Shown piece by piece: positions 7,935 through 15,382 of a DNA stretch of 21,355 bases. The notes under the pieces are model-generated. The model made no database searches. It was not told where the DNA came from and saw only the letters and a list, made by a program, of their open reading frames with translations. Origin of the DNA: an uncultured Eubacteriales bacterium (GTDB taxonomy: Bacteria > Bacillota > Clostridia > Oscillospirales > CAG-272); the NCBI GenBank assembly GCA_934385225.1, contig CAKRPQ010000028.1:1-21355 (forward strand). Direction: 5' to 3'. The position numbers were made by a program, and so were the translations under genes. Positions within the stretch are counted from its first letter, which is position 1. Each line of letters opens with the position of its first letter.

Positions 7935-8257
7935 TTTTCCATTATCTCCCAAACAATTTTTTTGACTGCCGTTCTCATATTTTCGTCGGCGGTCTTTGCG
8001 ATTTTCACGGCGTCAGCGCGTGCCGAGTCAAGCCCCGATTCGGCAATTCCGTCGGCTTTCGCCCTTATTTTTTCAAGGGTATCGCGCAGTTCCGCTCTCG
8101 TTCCGTCCTCCGCCTCGCTCTCGGCATGTCTTGCCTTTTCTTCGGCATCCTTTATCAATGCCGCGGCTTTTGCCGTCGCTTCCGCGCGGATCTTTTTCGC
8201 TTCTTCCTCCGCGCGTCTTATCGCGAGAACTGTTTCAGTCGCCAAAAATTCCACCAC
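7925..8257 (-). CDS. ntpF: V-type ATP synthase small helical subunit (NtpF / subunit H-G type)
   Basis: Short, highly charged, almost entirely helical protein of up to 110 residues, rich in A, E, K and R (AIRRAEEEAKKIRAEATAKA). This is the look and length of the peripheral-stalk partner of NtpE, and it is the first gene of the Enterococcus hirae operon too. The start is uncertain. GTG codons at 8257 and 8254 sit too close to AAGG for a normal ribosome site, while a TTG at 8245 has GGTGG at suitable spacing. The assignment rests mainly on position, size and composition, since these coiled-coil subunits have few fixed residues. Confidence 0.82.
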   Translation of the reverse strand: MVEFLATETVLAIRRAEEEAKKIRAEATAKAAALIKDAEEKARHAESEAEDGTRAELRDTLEKIRAKADGIAESGLDSARADAVKIAKTADENMRTAVKKIVWEIMEKCR

Positions 8258-8328
8258 CTTTTTATTTTTTGCCTGTTTTTTACATTTTTATGATCGGACA
8301 CACGGAAAACGTGTGTACCATACTTTAT

Positions 8329-8357
8329 ATAATATCACGAAATTTTTCCAAATGCAA
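8329..8357 (-). promoter_or_regulatory. Promoter for the V-ATPase operon
   Basis: On the minus strand, TTGCAT (8357-8352), a 17-base spacer and TATTAT (8334-8329) make a good sigma-A-type promoter, ending about 70 bases before ntpF. The leader between them has a 7-base-pair hairpin ACACACG (8298-8304) with CGTGTGT (8310-8316), with no T-run, whose role is unknown. Confidence 0.75.
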
Positions 8358-8378
8358 GTGATTTTACCAGAATTTATA

Positions 8379-8963
8379 TCAATTTACAATTCGTTCTCGA
8401 ATGACTGTTTTTTGTACAATCGGCGCATTCGGCGAGGAATTTGCGAACACGCCCGCCTCGTTTCCGTCAAAGAAAACGCCGTCAATGCGCCCCATAAACT
8501 TTCTTTTTGCCGTTTTGAGCTCCGATTTCGGAACGAATACGGAAAGCGCACGTTTTTTCGGCACAAGGAAGCCGAAATCAAGCTCCCAGATGTCCGAACG
8601 GCGCTCGAAAAAAATATTTTTTCCGCGCCTCGATATTTTCACGTCGGTGAGAACGCACATATATTCTGCGCCTTTTCCGCCGTTATCATTATCCGCCGAA
8701 AACATAAACTCAAATTCAACGCACGCATTCACTCTTGCGAATTTTCCGAACTTTTTTGCGCCGCCGTTCCCGCGCCATGCCTCAAATTCCGCCTCTGCGC
8801 GCTCCGAAAGCGCATTTTTCATCGCCTCAAAATACTTTTCGGCAAGCTCGTCGTAAAAATTTTCGGTTTCGGCGGGTATTTCGCCGTTTTTCTTCCTCAT
8901 TACCACCCGCGCGCGCAAAATTTCCTCGCCGTGCGCGCGCACACTCTCGCATCTCTGATACAT
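8379..8963 (-). CDS. Hypothetical soluble protein
   Basis: Not recognised. It has 194 residues from the ATG at 8963, chosen because GGGGTGG lies just upstream; a GTG 9 bases earlier is possible. There is no signal peptide and no membrane segment. The N-terminal third looks helical and charged (ETENFYDELAEKYFEAMKNA). The rest alternates charged and aromatic residues in beta-like stretches (VNACVEFEFMFSADNDNGGK, DIWELDFGFLVPKKRALSVF). Composition and codon use resemble the neighbours, so it is probably a real gene. It ends 22 bases before the V-ATPase promoter, on the same strand, with no obvious terminator between, so read-through into the ntp operon is possible. No function is proposed. Confidence 0.7.
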   Translation of the reverse strand: MYQRCESVRAHGEEILRARVVMRKKNGEIPAETENFYDELAEKYFEAMKNALSERAEAEFEAWRGNGGAKKFGKFARVNACVEFEFMFSADNDNGGKGAEYMCVLTDVKISRRGKNIFFERRSDIWELDFGFLVPKKRALSVFVPKSELKTAKRKFMGRIDGVFFDGNEAGVFANSSPNAPIVQKTVIRERIVN

Positions 8964-9011
8964 ATTTACCACCCCGATATATTTTATGCCCGCCCGCGGC
9001 TATTTACCTAC

Positions 9012-9040
9012 TTGAAATTAAAGTTTTTTTGTGTTATAAT
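9012..9040 (+). promoter_or_regulatory. Strong promoter upstream of repeat B and the LCP-sortase genes
   Basis: TTGAAA (9012-9017), a 17-base spacer and perfect TATAAT (9035-9040). The predicted start of transcription, near 9047, falls about where repeat copy B begins, and the first gene downstream starts at 9430, giving a leader of nearly 400 bases made almost wholly of repeat. Confidence 0.8.
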
Positions 9041-9057
9041 GAAAATGCCGTTTCATT

Positions 9058-9341
9058 TCTAACGAAAGTTTCGGTCAAACCTCTGATCAAAGTTTCGGTC
9101 AAGCCGCTAATTAAAGTTTTCGTCTCGCCTTGTGCGGCGAAAGTTTAGGTCAAGCCTTTTCAAAGGCTTGCGGATTCAAAAGGCAGAGCCTTTTGTCGTC
9201 GTCCGCAGACGACGAAATCCCTTTACGGCGCTTCTCTTTTGTGAGAAGCCGAAGGCTTTCTCTCTTTTCATCTTGCGCCTGTCGCATCAAGAGAAAAGTG
9301 GAAAACGGGACTGCACGACTTCACGTCGGCGGATAGACAGA
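9058..9341 (+). repeat. R2 multi-hairpin repeat, copy B
   Basis: Begins with four spaced AAAGTTT-containing units (about 9062, 9089, 9113 and 9140). It continues with hairpins AAGCCTTT...AAAGGCTT (9153-9170), CAAAAGGC (9177-9184) with GCCTTTTG (9188-9195), and CGTCGTC (9197-9203) with GACGACG (9208-9214), then CGAAATCCCTTTACGGCGCT, a GAGAAGCC...GGCTTTCTC hairpin, CTTGCGCCTGTCGCATCAAG and CTGCACGACTTCAC. The order of elements matches copies C and E, but the hairpin arms differ. Confidence 0.8.
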
Positions 9342-9393
9342 CAACCCTTCCGTCGGAGGGCTTGCGCACCTCCGCCACCTCCCTTTACACAGG
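9342..9393 (-). repeat. R1 hairpin repeat attached to copy B
   Basis: Family end CAACCCTTCC, a hairpin GTCGGAGG...CCTCCG(C), then CCTCCCTTTACACAGGGGAGG. It follows the R2 unit directly, as in copies A and C, and stops about 35 bases before the LCP start codon. Confidence 0.75.
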
Positions 9394-9429
9394 GGAGGCT
9401 AATTCGCTCCGCAAAGGACAAAGAAAATA

Positions 9430-10452
9430 ATGAAAAAGAAAACCTTAATAATCCTCACCGCCGTTCTATCCGTCATCGTCGTTCTGCTCGGCGGACTTTT
9501 CGGCGCTTTTCTTGCCGTCCGTCGGTCGGGCAGGCTTCGCCTCGAACAGAGAAGGCGAGACGAGATGACGCGCGAGACCGCATACGCCGACTACACCTAC
9601 GACCCGAGCGTCATAAGGTACGGCGGCGAAAAATACAAATATAGCGAGGATCTCTCGAACATTCTCTTTCTCGGAATAGACAAAAACGACGCGCTCGGAA
9701 AGGACGACAACGCCGTCGGCGGCGCGGGTCAGTGCGACGTGATTCTCCTTGTCGCGCTGAACGAGAAAAACAAGACGGCGGACGTAATCGCCATCGACCG
9801 CAACACCGTTCTGCCGATAGAGAGCTACGACGCGGAAGGGAACTACATCGGCGTGATAAACTCGCAGATAGCGCTCTCCTACGCCTACGGCGACGGCAGG
9901 GAAACGAGCTGCAAAATGGCGGCGGAGGCTGTCTCCGATCTTCTTTTTGAAGTGCCGATCCACGCCTACTACTCGATGACGACGGCGGCGGTGCGCGACA
10001 TAAACGATATGCTTGGCGGCGTAAAGGTGAAGATCCCCGTCGATATGACCGTGACCGACGAAAAATTCACCGAGGGCGCGGAAATACGCCTTGACGGCGA
10101 ACAGGCCGAAAAATTTCTGCGTGCGAGAATGGAGCTTGAAGACGGCTCGAACGCGGCTCGGCTCGAAAGACAGAAAATCTACCTCTCCTCTCTTATCTCG
10201 ACGGCAAAATCGGCTATGCTCTCCGACCTTTCTCTGCCGTCAAGGCTCTACGAAAAGGTCATGAGCGAAAGCTGCACCGATATAGGACTCGACGAGGCAG
10301 TCTATCTCGCGTCCCTCCTTTCGGGTCTTGAAATCAGATTTCACAGCATAGCGGGAACCACCGTCAGTACGGATTCGTTTGACGAATTTTACCCCGATTC
10401 CGATAAGCTCTACGAACAGGTGCTCGAAATTTTCTATAATAAAATAGATTAA
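9430..10452 (+). CDS. LytR-CpsA-Psr (LCP) family cell-wall protein
   Basis: LCP proteins transfer lipid-linked glycopolymers to peptidoglycan on the outer face of the membrane. This one has 340 residues: a short basic start, one membrane helix (about residues 5-30), then the extracellular LCP domain from SNILFLGIDKND to about residue 250, and a tail lacking the extra LytR C-terminal domain. Family landmarks are CDVILLVALNEKNKTADVIA (D103), INSQIALSYAYGDG, MLGGVKVKIPVDM and LDGEQAEKFLRARMELEDG followed by ARLERQ (R231, R233, R244, R247). Two usual residues differ: the R-S-D motif reads QCD, and the P-R-D motif reads DRN (R124 kept, Asp replaced by Asn). AAAGGA lies 11 bases upstream of the ATG. 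It is followed 22 bases later by a sortase. Confidence 0.88.
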   Translation: MKKKTLIILTAVLSVIVVLLGGLFGAFLAVRRSGRLRLEQRRRDEMTRETAYADYTYDPSVIRYGGEKYKYSEDLSNILFLGIDKNDALGKDDNAVGGAGQCDVILLVALNEKNKTADVIAIDRNTVLPIESYDAEGNYIGVINSQIALSYAYGDGRETSCKMAAEAVSDLLFEVPIHAYYSMTTAAVRDINDMLGGVKVKIPVDMTVTDEKFTEGAEIRLDGEQAEKFLRARMELEDGSNAARLERQKIYLSSLISTAKSAMLSDLSLPSRLYEKVMSESCTDIGLDEAVYLASLLSGLEIRFHSIAGTTVSTDSFDEFYPDSDKLYEQVLEIFYNKID

Positions 10453-10474
10453 ACACGGAGAATAATGTAACACT

Positions 10475-11332
10475 ATGGAAGAAAACACAAAAAACGAAAG
10501 CCCGAAAAAGGAAAAATTTTTCGCCCTCTGGGTCTCGATTTTCGTCGTCTGCACGCTATGTGCCGCCGCCTGCGTCGGCTATTTCGTCTACCACCGCGTG
10601 CTCCGCGCGTCGATGAACGACCTCTACGACAGGGCAAGAACCGTCCGCTATGTGAAAAGCGACTCGGCACCGGGCGAGGACAGCGCATCGGGCGGAATTT
10701 CCTACTCGGAGGACGAAAAAAACGGCGATACAATCGTCACGATTGACTTTAATCTGCTCCGCGAAACGGGTCCCGACGTCTACGCCTGGATCGAAATTCC
10801 CGGAACCGACATCGCATACCCCATCGTTCAGCACCCGAAAAACAATTCCTACTACCTGCGCCGCGCGATAAACGGTTCTTACGACGTAACGGGCTGCATT
10901 TACACGCAGAACTACAACAGCCGTGATTTCTCCGACCCGAACACAGTAATATACGGTCACTACATGAGCGACGGGACGAAATTCGGCTCGCTGCTAAAAT
11001 ACATGGACAGGGATTATTTCGACGAATACAAAACCGTTATGATTTACACCGAGAGTGAAGTTTTCGAATACGAAATCTTTGCCGCCGTTCCGTTCGGGAC
11101 GAAGCACATTCTGCTCTCCTACAACTACGCGTCGGAAAAGACGGACGCTTTTCTTGACGAAGTTTACGCCGTGACGGATTCACGCGCGAACTTCTCTGCG
11201 GAGCGTTCCGACGTTTCGAACGACAAACTCATCACGCTCTCGACCTGTCTCAAAAATTCGTCGCGACGTTTTCTCGTTATCGCAAAACTCGTGAAAACCA
11301 CACCCGTTGAGGGTGCTTCCTCCGTCGGATAA
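10475..11332 (+). CDS. srtB: Class B sortase
   Basis: Membrane-anchored transpeptidase that attaches surface proteins to the cell wall or polymerises pilins. It has 285 residues with a basic cytoplasmic start, a membrane helix at about 17-40, and the sortase domain from about residue 100 (DVYAWIEIPGTDIAYPIVQH). The catalytic triad is visible: H162 in VIYGHYMSDGTKFG, C258 in LITLSTCLKNS and R265 in SSRRFLVIAKLV. The spacing and the YYLRRAINGSYDVTGCIYTQNY stretch fit class B. The ribosome site GGAG lies 14 bases before the ATG, longer than normal. No sorting-signal substrate is encoded in the window. It is probably co-transcribed with the LCP gene; the subtype symbol is tentative. Confidence 0.92.
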   Translation: MEENTKNESPKKEKFFALWVSIFVVCTLCAAACVGYFVYHRVLRASMNDLYDRARTVRYVKSDSAPGEDSASGGISYSEDEKNGDTIVTIDFNLLRETGPDVYAWIEIPGTDIAYPIVQHPKNNSYYLRRAINGSYDVTGCIYTQNYNSRDFSDPNTVIYGHYMSDGTKFGSLLKYMDRDYFDEYKTVMIYTESEVFEYEIFAAVPFGTKHILLSYNYASEKTDAFLDEVYAVTDSRANFSAERSDVSNDKLITLSTCLKNSSRRFLVIAKLVKTTPVEGASSVG

Positions 11333-11415
11333 AAGCTCCGAAAACGAACAGAGATACTGCGGAAAGAATTTTATCCGAAAGCATTTTTGACAAAATCAAA
11401 GGGTATATAATATAT

Positions 11416-12195
11416 ATGATAGAAAAATCAAATTTTTTTGCAATTCTTGACGCCGTTTTTGCCGAAAACGGGCTTGCGAAAGTTCTGACGGAGACGACGC
11501 GGGAAAAATTTTACGACCTCACCGATATTATGCTCACCGCGGGCGAACATATGAACATAACGGCGATAAAAGATGTCCGTGAGATAATTCTGCGCCACTA
11601 CGCCGATTCGCTTATGCTTCTCTCCGCGGGAATAGACAAGAAATCGGTCGTTATCGACGTCGGCTGCGGCGGCGGTTTTCCGTGTCTGCCGCTCGCCGTC
11701 GTGCGCAAAGACCTCAAAATCACGGGAATTGACAGCACGGGCAAAAAGGTCGATTATGTGAACGAAACCGCGCGGAGGTTAAACCTCGACAATCTGCGCG
11801 CTTATCCCGCGCGGGCGGAAGAAATCTGTCTGCCGCAGCCTCGCAAGGAAAAAGGAATGTGCGGGACTATTTTCAGTCTGCGCGAGACGGCGGACGTTGT
11901 GACGGCACGCGCCGTTGCGGCTCTTCCCGTTCTCTCGGAGCTTTGCCTGCCGTTTGCCTCGGTCGGCGGTAAATTTATCGCAATGAAATCGAAAAACGCG
12001 GACGAAGAACTTATCGCGTCGCTCTCCGCTATCGAAAAACTCGGCGGCAGGATCGAAGACGTAAAGGAGATCACGCTGAAAGGCTCGGACACGGACGGCG
12101 ATATGGGCAGAACGCTTATTATAATAAGCAAGATTTCGCCGACGCCCGAAAAATATCCGCGCCAGTACTCGCAGATAAAGAAAAAACCGCTATAA
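11416..12195 (+). CDS. rsmG: 16S rRNA (guanine-N7) methyltransferase RsmG
   Basis: Methylates N7 of G527 (E. coli numbering) in 16S rRNA using S-adenosylmethionine. It has 259 residues, slightly longer than the usual 215-240. The N-terminal helix region has YDLTDIMLTAGEHMNITAIK and RHYADSLMLLS. The SAM-binding loop is VIDVGCGGGFPCLPLAVV, followed by LKITGIDSTGKKVDYVNETA. Later come DVVTARAVAALPVLSELCLP and the end TPEKYPRQ. A stretch of about 11 extra residues (LPQPRKEKGMCGT) sits between RAEE and DVVTARAVA. The ATG has only AAAGGG about 12 bases upstream. TTGACA at 11387-11392 is close to the start, so a nearby promoter is possible. Position before noc-soj-spo0J is classical. Confidence 0.95.
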   Translation: MIEKSNFFAILDAVFAENGLAKVLTETTREKFYDLTDIMLTAGEHMNITAIKDVREIILRHYADSLMLLSAGIDKKSVVIDVGCGGGFPCLPLAVVRKDLKITGIDSTGKKVDYVNETARRLNLDNLRAYPARAEEICLPQPRKEKGMCGTIFSLRETADVVTARAVAALPVLSELCLPFASVGGKFIAMKSKNADEELIASLSAIEKLGGRIEDVKEITLKGSDTDGDMGRTLIIISKISPTPEKYPRQYSQIKKKPL

Positions 12196-12467
12196 AAACT
12201 GATTTTCGTAAAAATCGACTGTTTTAAGCCACGCAAAAACAAAATTACGGAAAATCGGCTGAAATTTCACATTCAAAATCAAAAATCCAAAAAATCGGCG
12301 GACGTGCGTTAAAGTCTGCCGATTTTTTATTGCTTCCCGCATTTCCCGCCTCCGTGCGCTCCCGAAAACAGAAAAAGATATAAAAAAATACATACATAAT
12401 GTGTGCAAATCGGCGGCGCGTTTGTGTTATCATATAGTCAAAGAAAAAAGAAAGGAAGTAACCGAAA
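12196..12467. other. rsmG-noc intergenic region
   Basis: AT-rich 272 bases without a gene. It holds a small GATTTT...AAAATC hairpin near 12203-12218, the terminator at 12289-12329, and the noc ribosome site GAAAGGAAG about 12451-12459. TATCAT at 12428-12433 may be a -10 box, but no convincing -35 box stands 16-18 bases upstream. Confidence 0.6.
12289..12329 (+). terminator. Rho-independent terminator after rsmG
   Basis: AAAAAATCGGCGGAC (12289-12303) pairs with GTCTGCCGATTTTTT (12314-12328) over 15 positions with one G-T pair and a 10-base loop, ending in a T-run. The A-run on the other side would let it work on both strands. Confidence 0.82.
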
Positions 12468-13532
12468 ATGACAGAAAATCAGACGGACACAAAAAACGGG
12501 GGTTACACCGCCGCACGCGGGACGCTCGAAAAAATCGAAAACACGCTTCGCGAAAAGTACGGCGGGGAAGCCCTGCCCGACAGCGCCGCATACGAGGAAG
12601 CGATGCGCGCCCGAAACGACGAATGGCGTCCCGACACCCGAAAAATTTCGCGCGCCGAGCTTCGCCGCCGCAGAATGGCGGACGATTTAGCCATGGCGGA
12701 CGCGGGCGTTATCGGCATCGACATTCTCTCGATAGTCCCGAACCGCTCGCAGCCGCGCACGGTCTTTGAGTCGAACTCCGTCCTGCGCCTCGCCGATTCG
12801 ATAAAAAGATACGGCATATTACAGCCTTTAACGGTTCGCCTGATTCCGACCGCGGAGAGCGATAAAAACGGCTTTTCGTCGCCGGGATTTGAAATTATCG
12901 CGGGCGAAAGACGTTACCGCGCGGCGAAAATGCTCGGTATGGCAAGCGTCCCGTGCATTATTGTCGAGGCGGACGACAAAAAATCGGCGGAGCTTGCCCT
13001 TATCGAAAATCTTCTGAGGGAGGATTTGAACATTTTTGAAACGGCACGCGGTCTGCGGAAGCTGATAGAAAATTTCCGTCTGACGCAGGAGGAAGTTGCA
13101 AAAAGGCTCTCGATGAGCCAGTCCGCCGTCGCGAATAAGCTGCGGCTTCTGCGCCTTTCGCCCGAAGAGGAGACGTTTGTTCTCGAAAACGGTCTGACCG
13201 AACGTCACGCGCGTGCACTCCTCAAAATTACCGACGCGGAGGAACGCAAAAAGGCAATGCAAACCGTTGTAAAGGCAAAAATGAACGTGAGCGCGACGGA
13301 AAGCTACATAGACAGGCTTCTGTCCGTGGAAAACACCGACGAGGAGGCGCATGCGGAGAAAAAATTTATTCCGATAATAAAGGACGTGCGCCTTTTCTAC
13401 AACAGCCTTGACCGCGCGGTCGAAACTGTGCGCTCGGCGGGCGTCGAAATCTCATCAAGCCGAAAAGAAGAGAACGGGGCGGTGAAAATCGAAATTAACA
13501 TTCCGTTTCCGCGAGGCAAACTCGCGGGTTAA
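12468..13532 (+). CDS. noc: Noc-type ParB-family nucleoid occlusion protein, N-terminally extended
   Basis: ParB/Spo0J-like DNA-binding CTPase of the Noc branch, which keeps the division machinery off the nucleoid. It has 354 residues against about 280 in Bacillus Noc. The first 80 or so residues are an extension with a very basic patch (RKISRAELRRRRMADD). The ParB domain follows: VPNRSQPRTVFE, the CTP motifs GILQPLTVR and IIAGERRYRAAKMLG, VALIENL-like LALIENLLREDLN, and the helix-turn-helix LTQEEVAKRLSMSQSAVANK. The KLRLLRLSPEEE stretch after it is Noc-like rather than Spo0J-like. An 8- to 10-residue insertion precedes GFEIIAGERR. Position between rsmG and soj supports noc. GAAAGGAAG precedes the ATG. 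A second, shorter ParB is at 14475. Confidence 0.88.
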   Translation: MTENQTDTKNGGYTAARGTLEKIENTLREKYGGEALPDSAAYEEAMRARNDEWRPDTRKISRAELRRRRMADDLAMADAGVIGIDILSIVPNRSQPRTVFESNSVLRLADSIKRYGILQPLTVRLIPTAESDKNGFSSPGFEIIAGERRYRAAKMLGMASVPCIIVEADDKKSAELALIENLLREDLNIFETARGLRKLIENFRLTQEEVAKRLSMSQSAVANKLRLLRLSPEEETFVLENGLTERHARALLKITDAEERKKAMQTVVKAKMNVSATESYIDRLLSVENTDEEAHAEKKFIPIIKDVRLFYNSLDRAVETVRSAGVEISSSRKEENGAVKIEINIPFPRGKLAG

Positions 13533-13548
13533 TGTTTCACGTGAAACA
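13533..13548. promoter_or_regulatory. parS: parS centromere site
   Basis: TGTTTCACGTGAAACA, the exact 16-base palindromic consensus bound by Spo0J/ParB in Bacillota. It begins on the base after the noc stop codon, and its right end enters the noc terminator stem. The genes for Soj and Spo0J follow directly. No second perfect copy was seen in the window. Confidence 0.97.
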
Positions 13549-13600
13549 TAGGGCGGTTTATACGTTTCTGCGGGCGGCGTCTGACCGCCCCTATGTTTTG
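13546..13600 (+). terminator. Terminator after noc
   Basis: ACATAGGGCGGT (13546-13557) pairs with ACCGCCCCTATGT (13584-13596) with one bulged base; a short TTTT tail follows. The tail is brief, so termination may be partial. The left arm uses the last three bases of parS. Confidence 0.65.
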
Positions 13601-13641
13601 TCCCGCGTTTGTAACAAATTATTTAATATTTCCCCGAAACC

Positions 13642-13670
13642 TTGAAATCACGCGGTCGGTGTGCTATACT
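13642..13670 (+). promoter_or_regulatory. Promoter for soj-spo0J
   Basis: TTGAAA (13642-13647), a 17-base spacer and TATACT (13665-13670), each box one base from consensus. It lies 32 bases before the soj ATG, so the leader is short, about 25 bases. Confidence 0.85.
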
Positions 13671-13702
13671 ATAATAAATATAGTATTTCATTTGAGGTAG
13701 AA

Positions 13703-14464
13703 ATGGGTAAGATAATCACATTTGCCAACCAGAAAGGCGGCGTCGGCAAGACGACGTCGGCAGTAAATATAGCCGCCTCGCTCGGTGTACTCGGCAAGAA
13801 TGTTCTTCTTCTCGACCTCGACCCGCAGGGAAACTCCACGAGCGGCGTCGGTGTCGCAAAGAAAAACCTTAAATACACCTCCGCCGAAGTTCTTCTCGAC
13901 GGCATAAACGCCGCCGACGCGGTCATAAAGACAAAGTTTGCGGGGCTTTCGCTCATTCCGTCGAACATCGGTCTTGCGGGCAGCGAACTTGACCTTTTCG
14001 GTATGGATCACGGTGAAGGCTGCCTGAAAAAGGCTGTCGAAAACATCAAAGAACACTACGACTACATAATCATAGACTGCCCGCCGTCCCTCGGTATGCT
14101 CACACTCAACGCTCTTGTCGCAAGCGACGGCGTCGTCGTCCCGATGCAGTGCGAATTTTACGCGCTTGAAGGTCTTTCGCAGCTGATGATAACGATAGGA
14201 AAGATAAAGCAGCGCTACAACCCGTCGCTTTTCGTTTGCGGAATACTTATCACCATGTATAACGGGCGGCTCGTTCTCTCGACGCAGGTGATTTCGGAAC
14301 TGAAAAAGCACTACTCCGACAAGCTCTTCAAAACGACGATTTCAAGAAATGTGAAGCTGTCGGAAGCGCCGGGCTTTGGCGTTCCCGTCTATTATCACGA
14401 CAAACTCTCAAAGGGTGCGGGCGAATATCTTGAAGTCGCAAAGGAACTGACCGAGAGGATTTAA
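13703..14464 (+). CDS. soj: Chromosome-partitioning ATPase Soj/ParA
   Basis: ParA-type ATPase that binds DNA non-specifically as a dimer and works with Spo0J-parS in origin segregation and DnaA control. It has 253 residues from the ATG at 13703, the same length as Bacillus Soj. An upstream in-frame GTG at 13661 would overlap the promoter -10 box and is rejected; GAGG lies properly before the ATG. The deviant Walker A motif is NQKGGVGKTTSAVNIA (K11, K16). The A' region is LLLDLDPQGNSTSGVG, Walker B is DYIIIDCPPSLGMLTLNAL, and PMQCEFYALEGLSQL follows. The stop is 10 bases before spo0J. Confidence 0.98.
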   Translation: MGKIITFANQKGGVGKTTSAVNIAASLGVLGKNVLLLDLDPQGNSTSGVGVAKKNLKYTSAEVLLDGINAADAVIKTKFAGLSLIPSNIGLAGSELDLFGMDHGEGCLKKAVENIKEHYDYIIIDCPPSLGMLTLNALVASDGVVVPMQCEFYALEGLSQLMITIGKIKQRYNPSLFVCGILITMYNGRLVLSTQVISELKKHYSDKLFKTTISRNVKLSEAPGFGVPVYYHDKLSKGAGEYLEVAKELTERI

Positions 14465-14474
14465 GGAGAACAAA

Positions 14475-15374
14475 ATGGCAAAAAGAAATAACGGTCTCGG
14501 CAGAGACTTCATGGCGATTCTTGACGATAACATTCTCGAAGAAAAAAAAGGCTCGGTCTCGACGATAAGCATTTCCGAAATCGAACCGCGCAAAAATCAG
14601 CCGAGAAAAAATTTTGAAGAGGAAAGTCTGCGCGAACTCTCCGATTCGATCGCCGCGCACGGCGTTATCCAGCCGATTCTCGTGCGCGAGCGTGACGGCG
14701 GAGGAATGTACGAGATAATCGCGGGCGAAAGACGTTGGCGCGCCTCGAAAATGGCGGGACTGACCGAAATTCCCGCAGTCATATTCGACGGCGACGACCT
14801 TAAAGCCGCGCAGGTGGCACTTATAGAGAACATTCAGAGAGAGGATCTCAATCCGCTCGAAGAGGCACTCGGTTACAGAGACCTTATCGAACGGTTCGGA
14901 CTGACGCAGGAACAGGTCGCCGCACAGGTAGGAAAAAGCCGCCCGACAATAACGAACCTTATGAGACTTCTCGATCTGCCCGACTGCGTTCTCGAAATGC
15001 TCCGCGACGGAAAAATCAGTTCGGGACACGCAAGGGCACTCCTCGCACTTAAAGATGCGGACGATATGCTCCCGCTTGCAAATAAAATATATATGAGAGG
15101 ACTTTCCGTGCGCGAAATTGAGGCGGCGGTAAAGAGACTCAACGCCATGCACGGCGAAGATAAAGGCGGGGACGAGCAGGGCGCGTCAAACGAGACGACA
15201 CAGACGAGCGTTTACCTTAAAGACCTTGAAAGACGAAGTATGAGTGCGCTCGGCAGAAAGGTGCGTATCCATTGTGACGGTAAGAAAAAGACGATAGAAC
15301 TTGCATATAACGATAATGATGACCTCGCGGAGCTTCTGCGTAAACTCTGCGGAGAGGATTTTTTTGAGGAATAA
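14475..15374 (+). CDS. spo0J: Chromosome-partitioning protein Spo0J/ParB
   Basis: CTP-dependent DNA clamp that loads at parS and spreads along the origin region. It has 299 residues. The N-terminal CTP-binding domain has IEPRKNQPRKNFEEESLREL, GVIQPILVRE and EIIAGERRWRASKMAGL. The central helix-turn-helix is LTQEQVAAQVGKSRPTITNL followed by MRLLDLP, the Spo0J-type version. GKISSGHARALLALKD follows, then a charged linker rich in G, D, E and Q, and the C-terminal dimer domain (DLERRSMSALGRKVRIHCDG to the end). AAGGAG stands 7 bases before the ATG. It forms a two-gene operon with soj. No terminator is obvious after it; repeat C starts 8 bases beyond the stop. Confidence 0.98.
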   Translation: MAKRNNGLGRDFMAILDDNILEEKKGSVSTISISEIEPRKNQPRKNFEEESLRELSDSIAAHGVIQPILVRERDGGGMYEIIAGERRWRASKMAGLTEIPAVIFDGDDLKAAQVALIENIQREDLNPLEEALGYRDLIERFGLTQEQVAAQVGKSRPTITNLMRLLDLPDCVLEMLRDGKISSGHARALLALKDADDMLPLANKIYMRGLSVREIEAAVKRLNAMHGEDKGGDEQGASNETTQTSVYLKDLERRSMSALGRKVRIHCDGKKKTIELAYNDNDDLAELLRKLCGEDFFEE

Positions 15375-15382
15375 GAAATCGC

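Noticed and set aside
7809..9062. 417-codon open frame on the plus strand
   Set aside because: It overlaps ntpI, ntpF, the operon promoter and the 8379-8963 gene on the other strand and shows no coherent protein features.
13661..13702. Upstream GTG start for soj
   Set aside because: It falls inside the promoter region before the -10 box; the ATG at 13703 gives the standard 253-residue Soj and has GAGG upstream.
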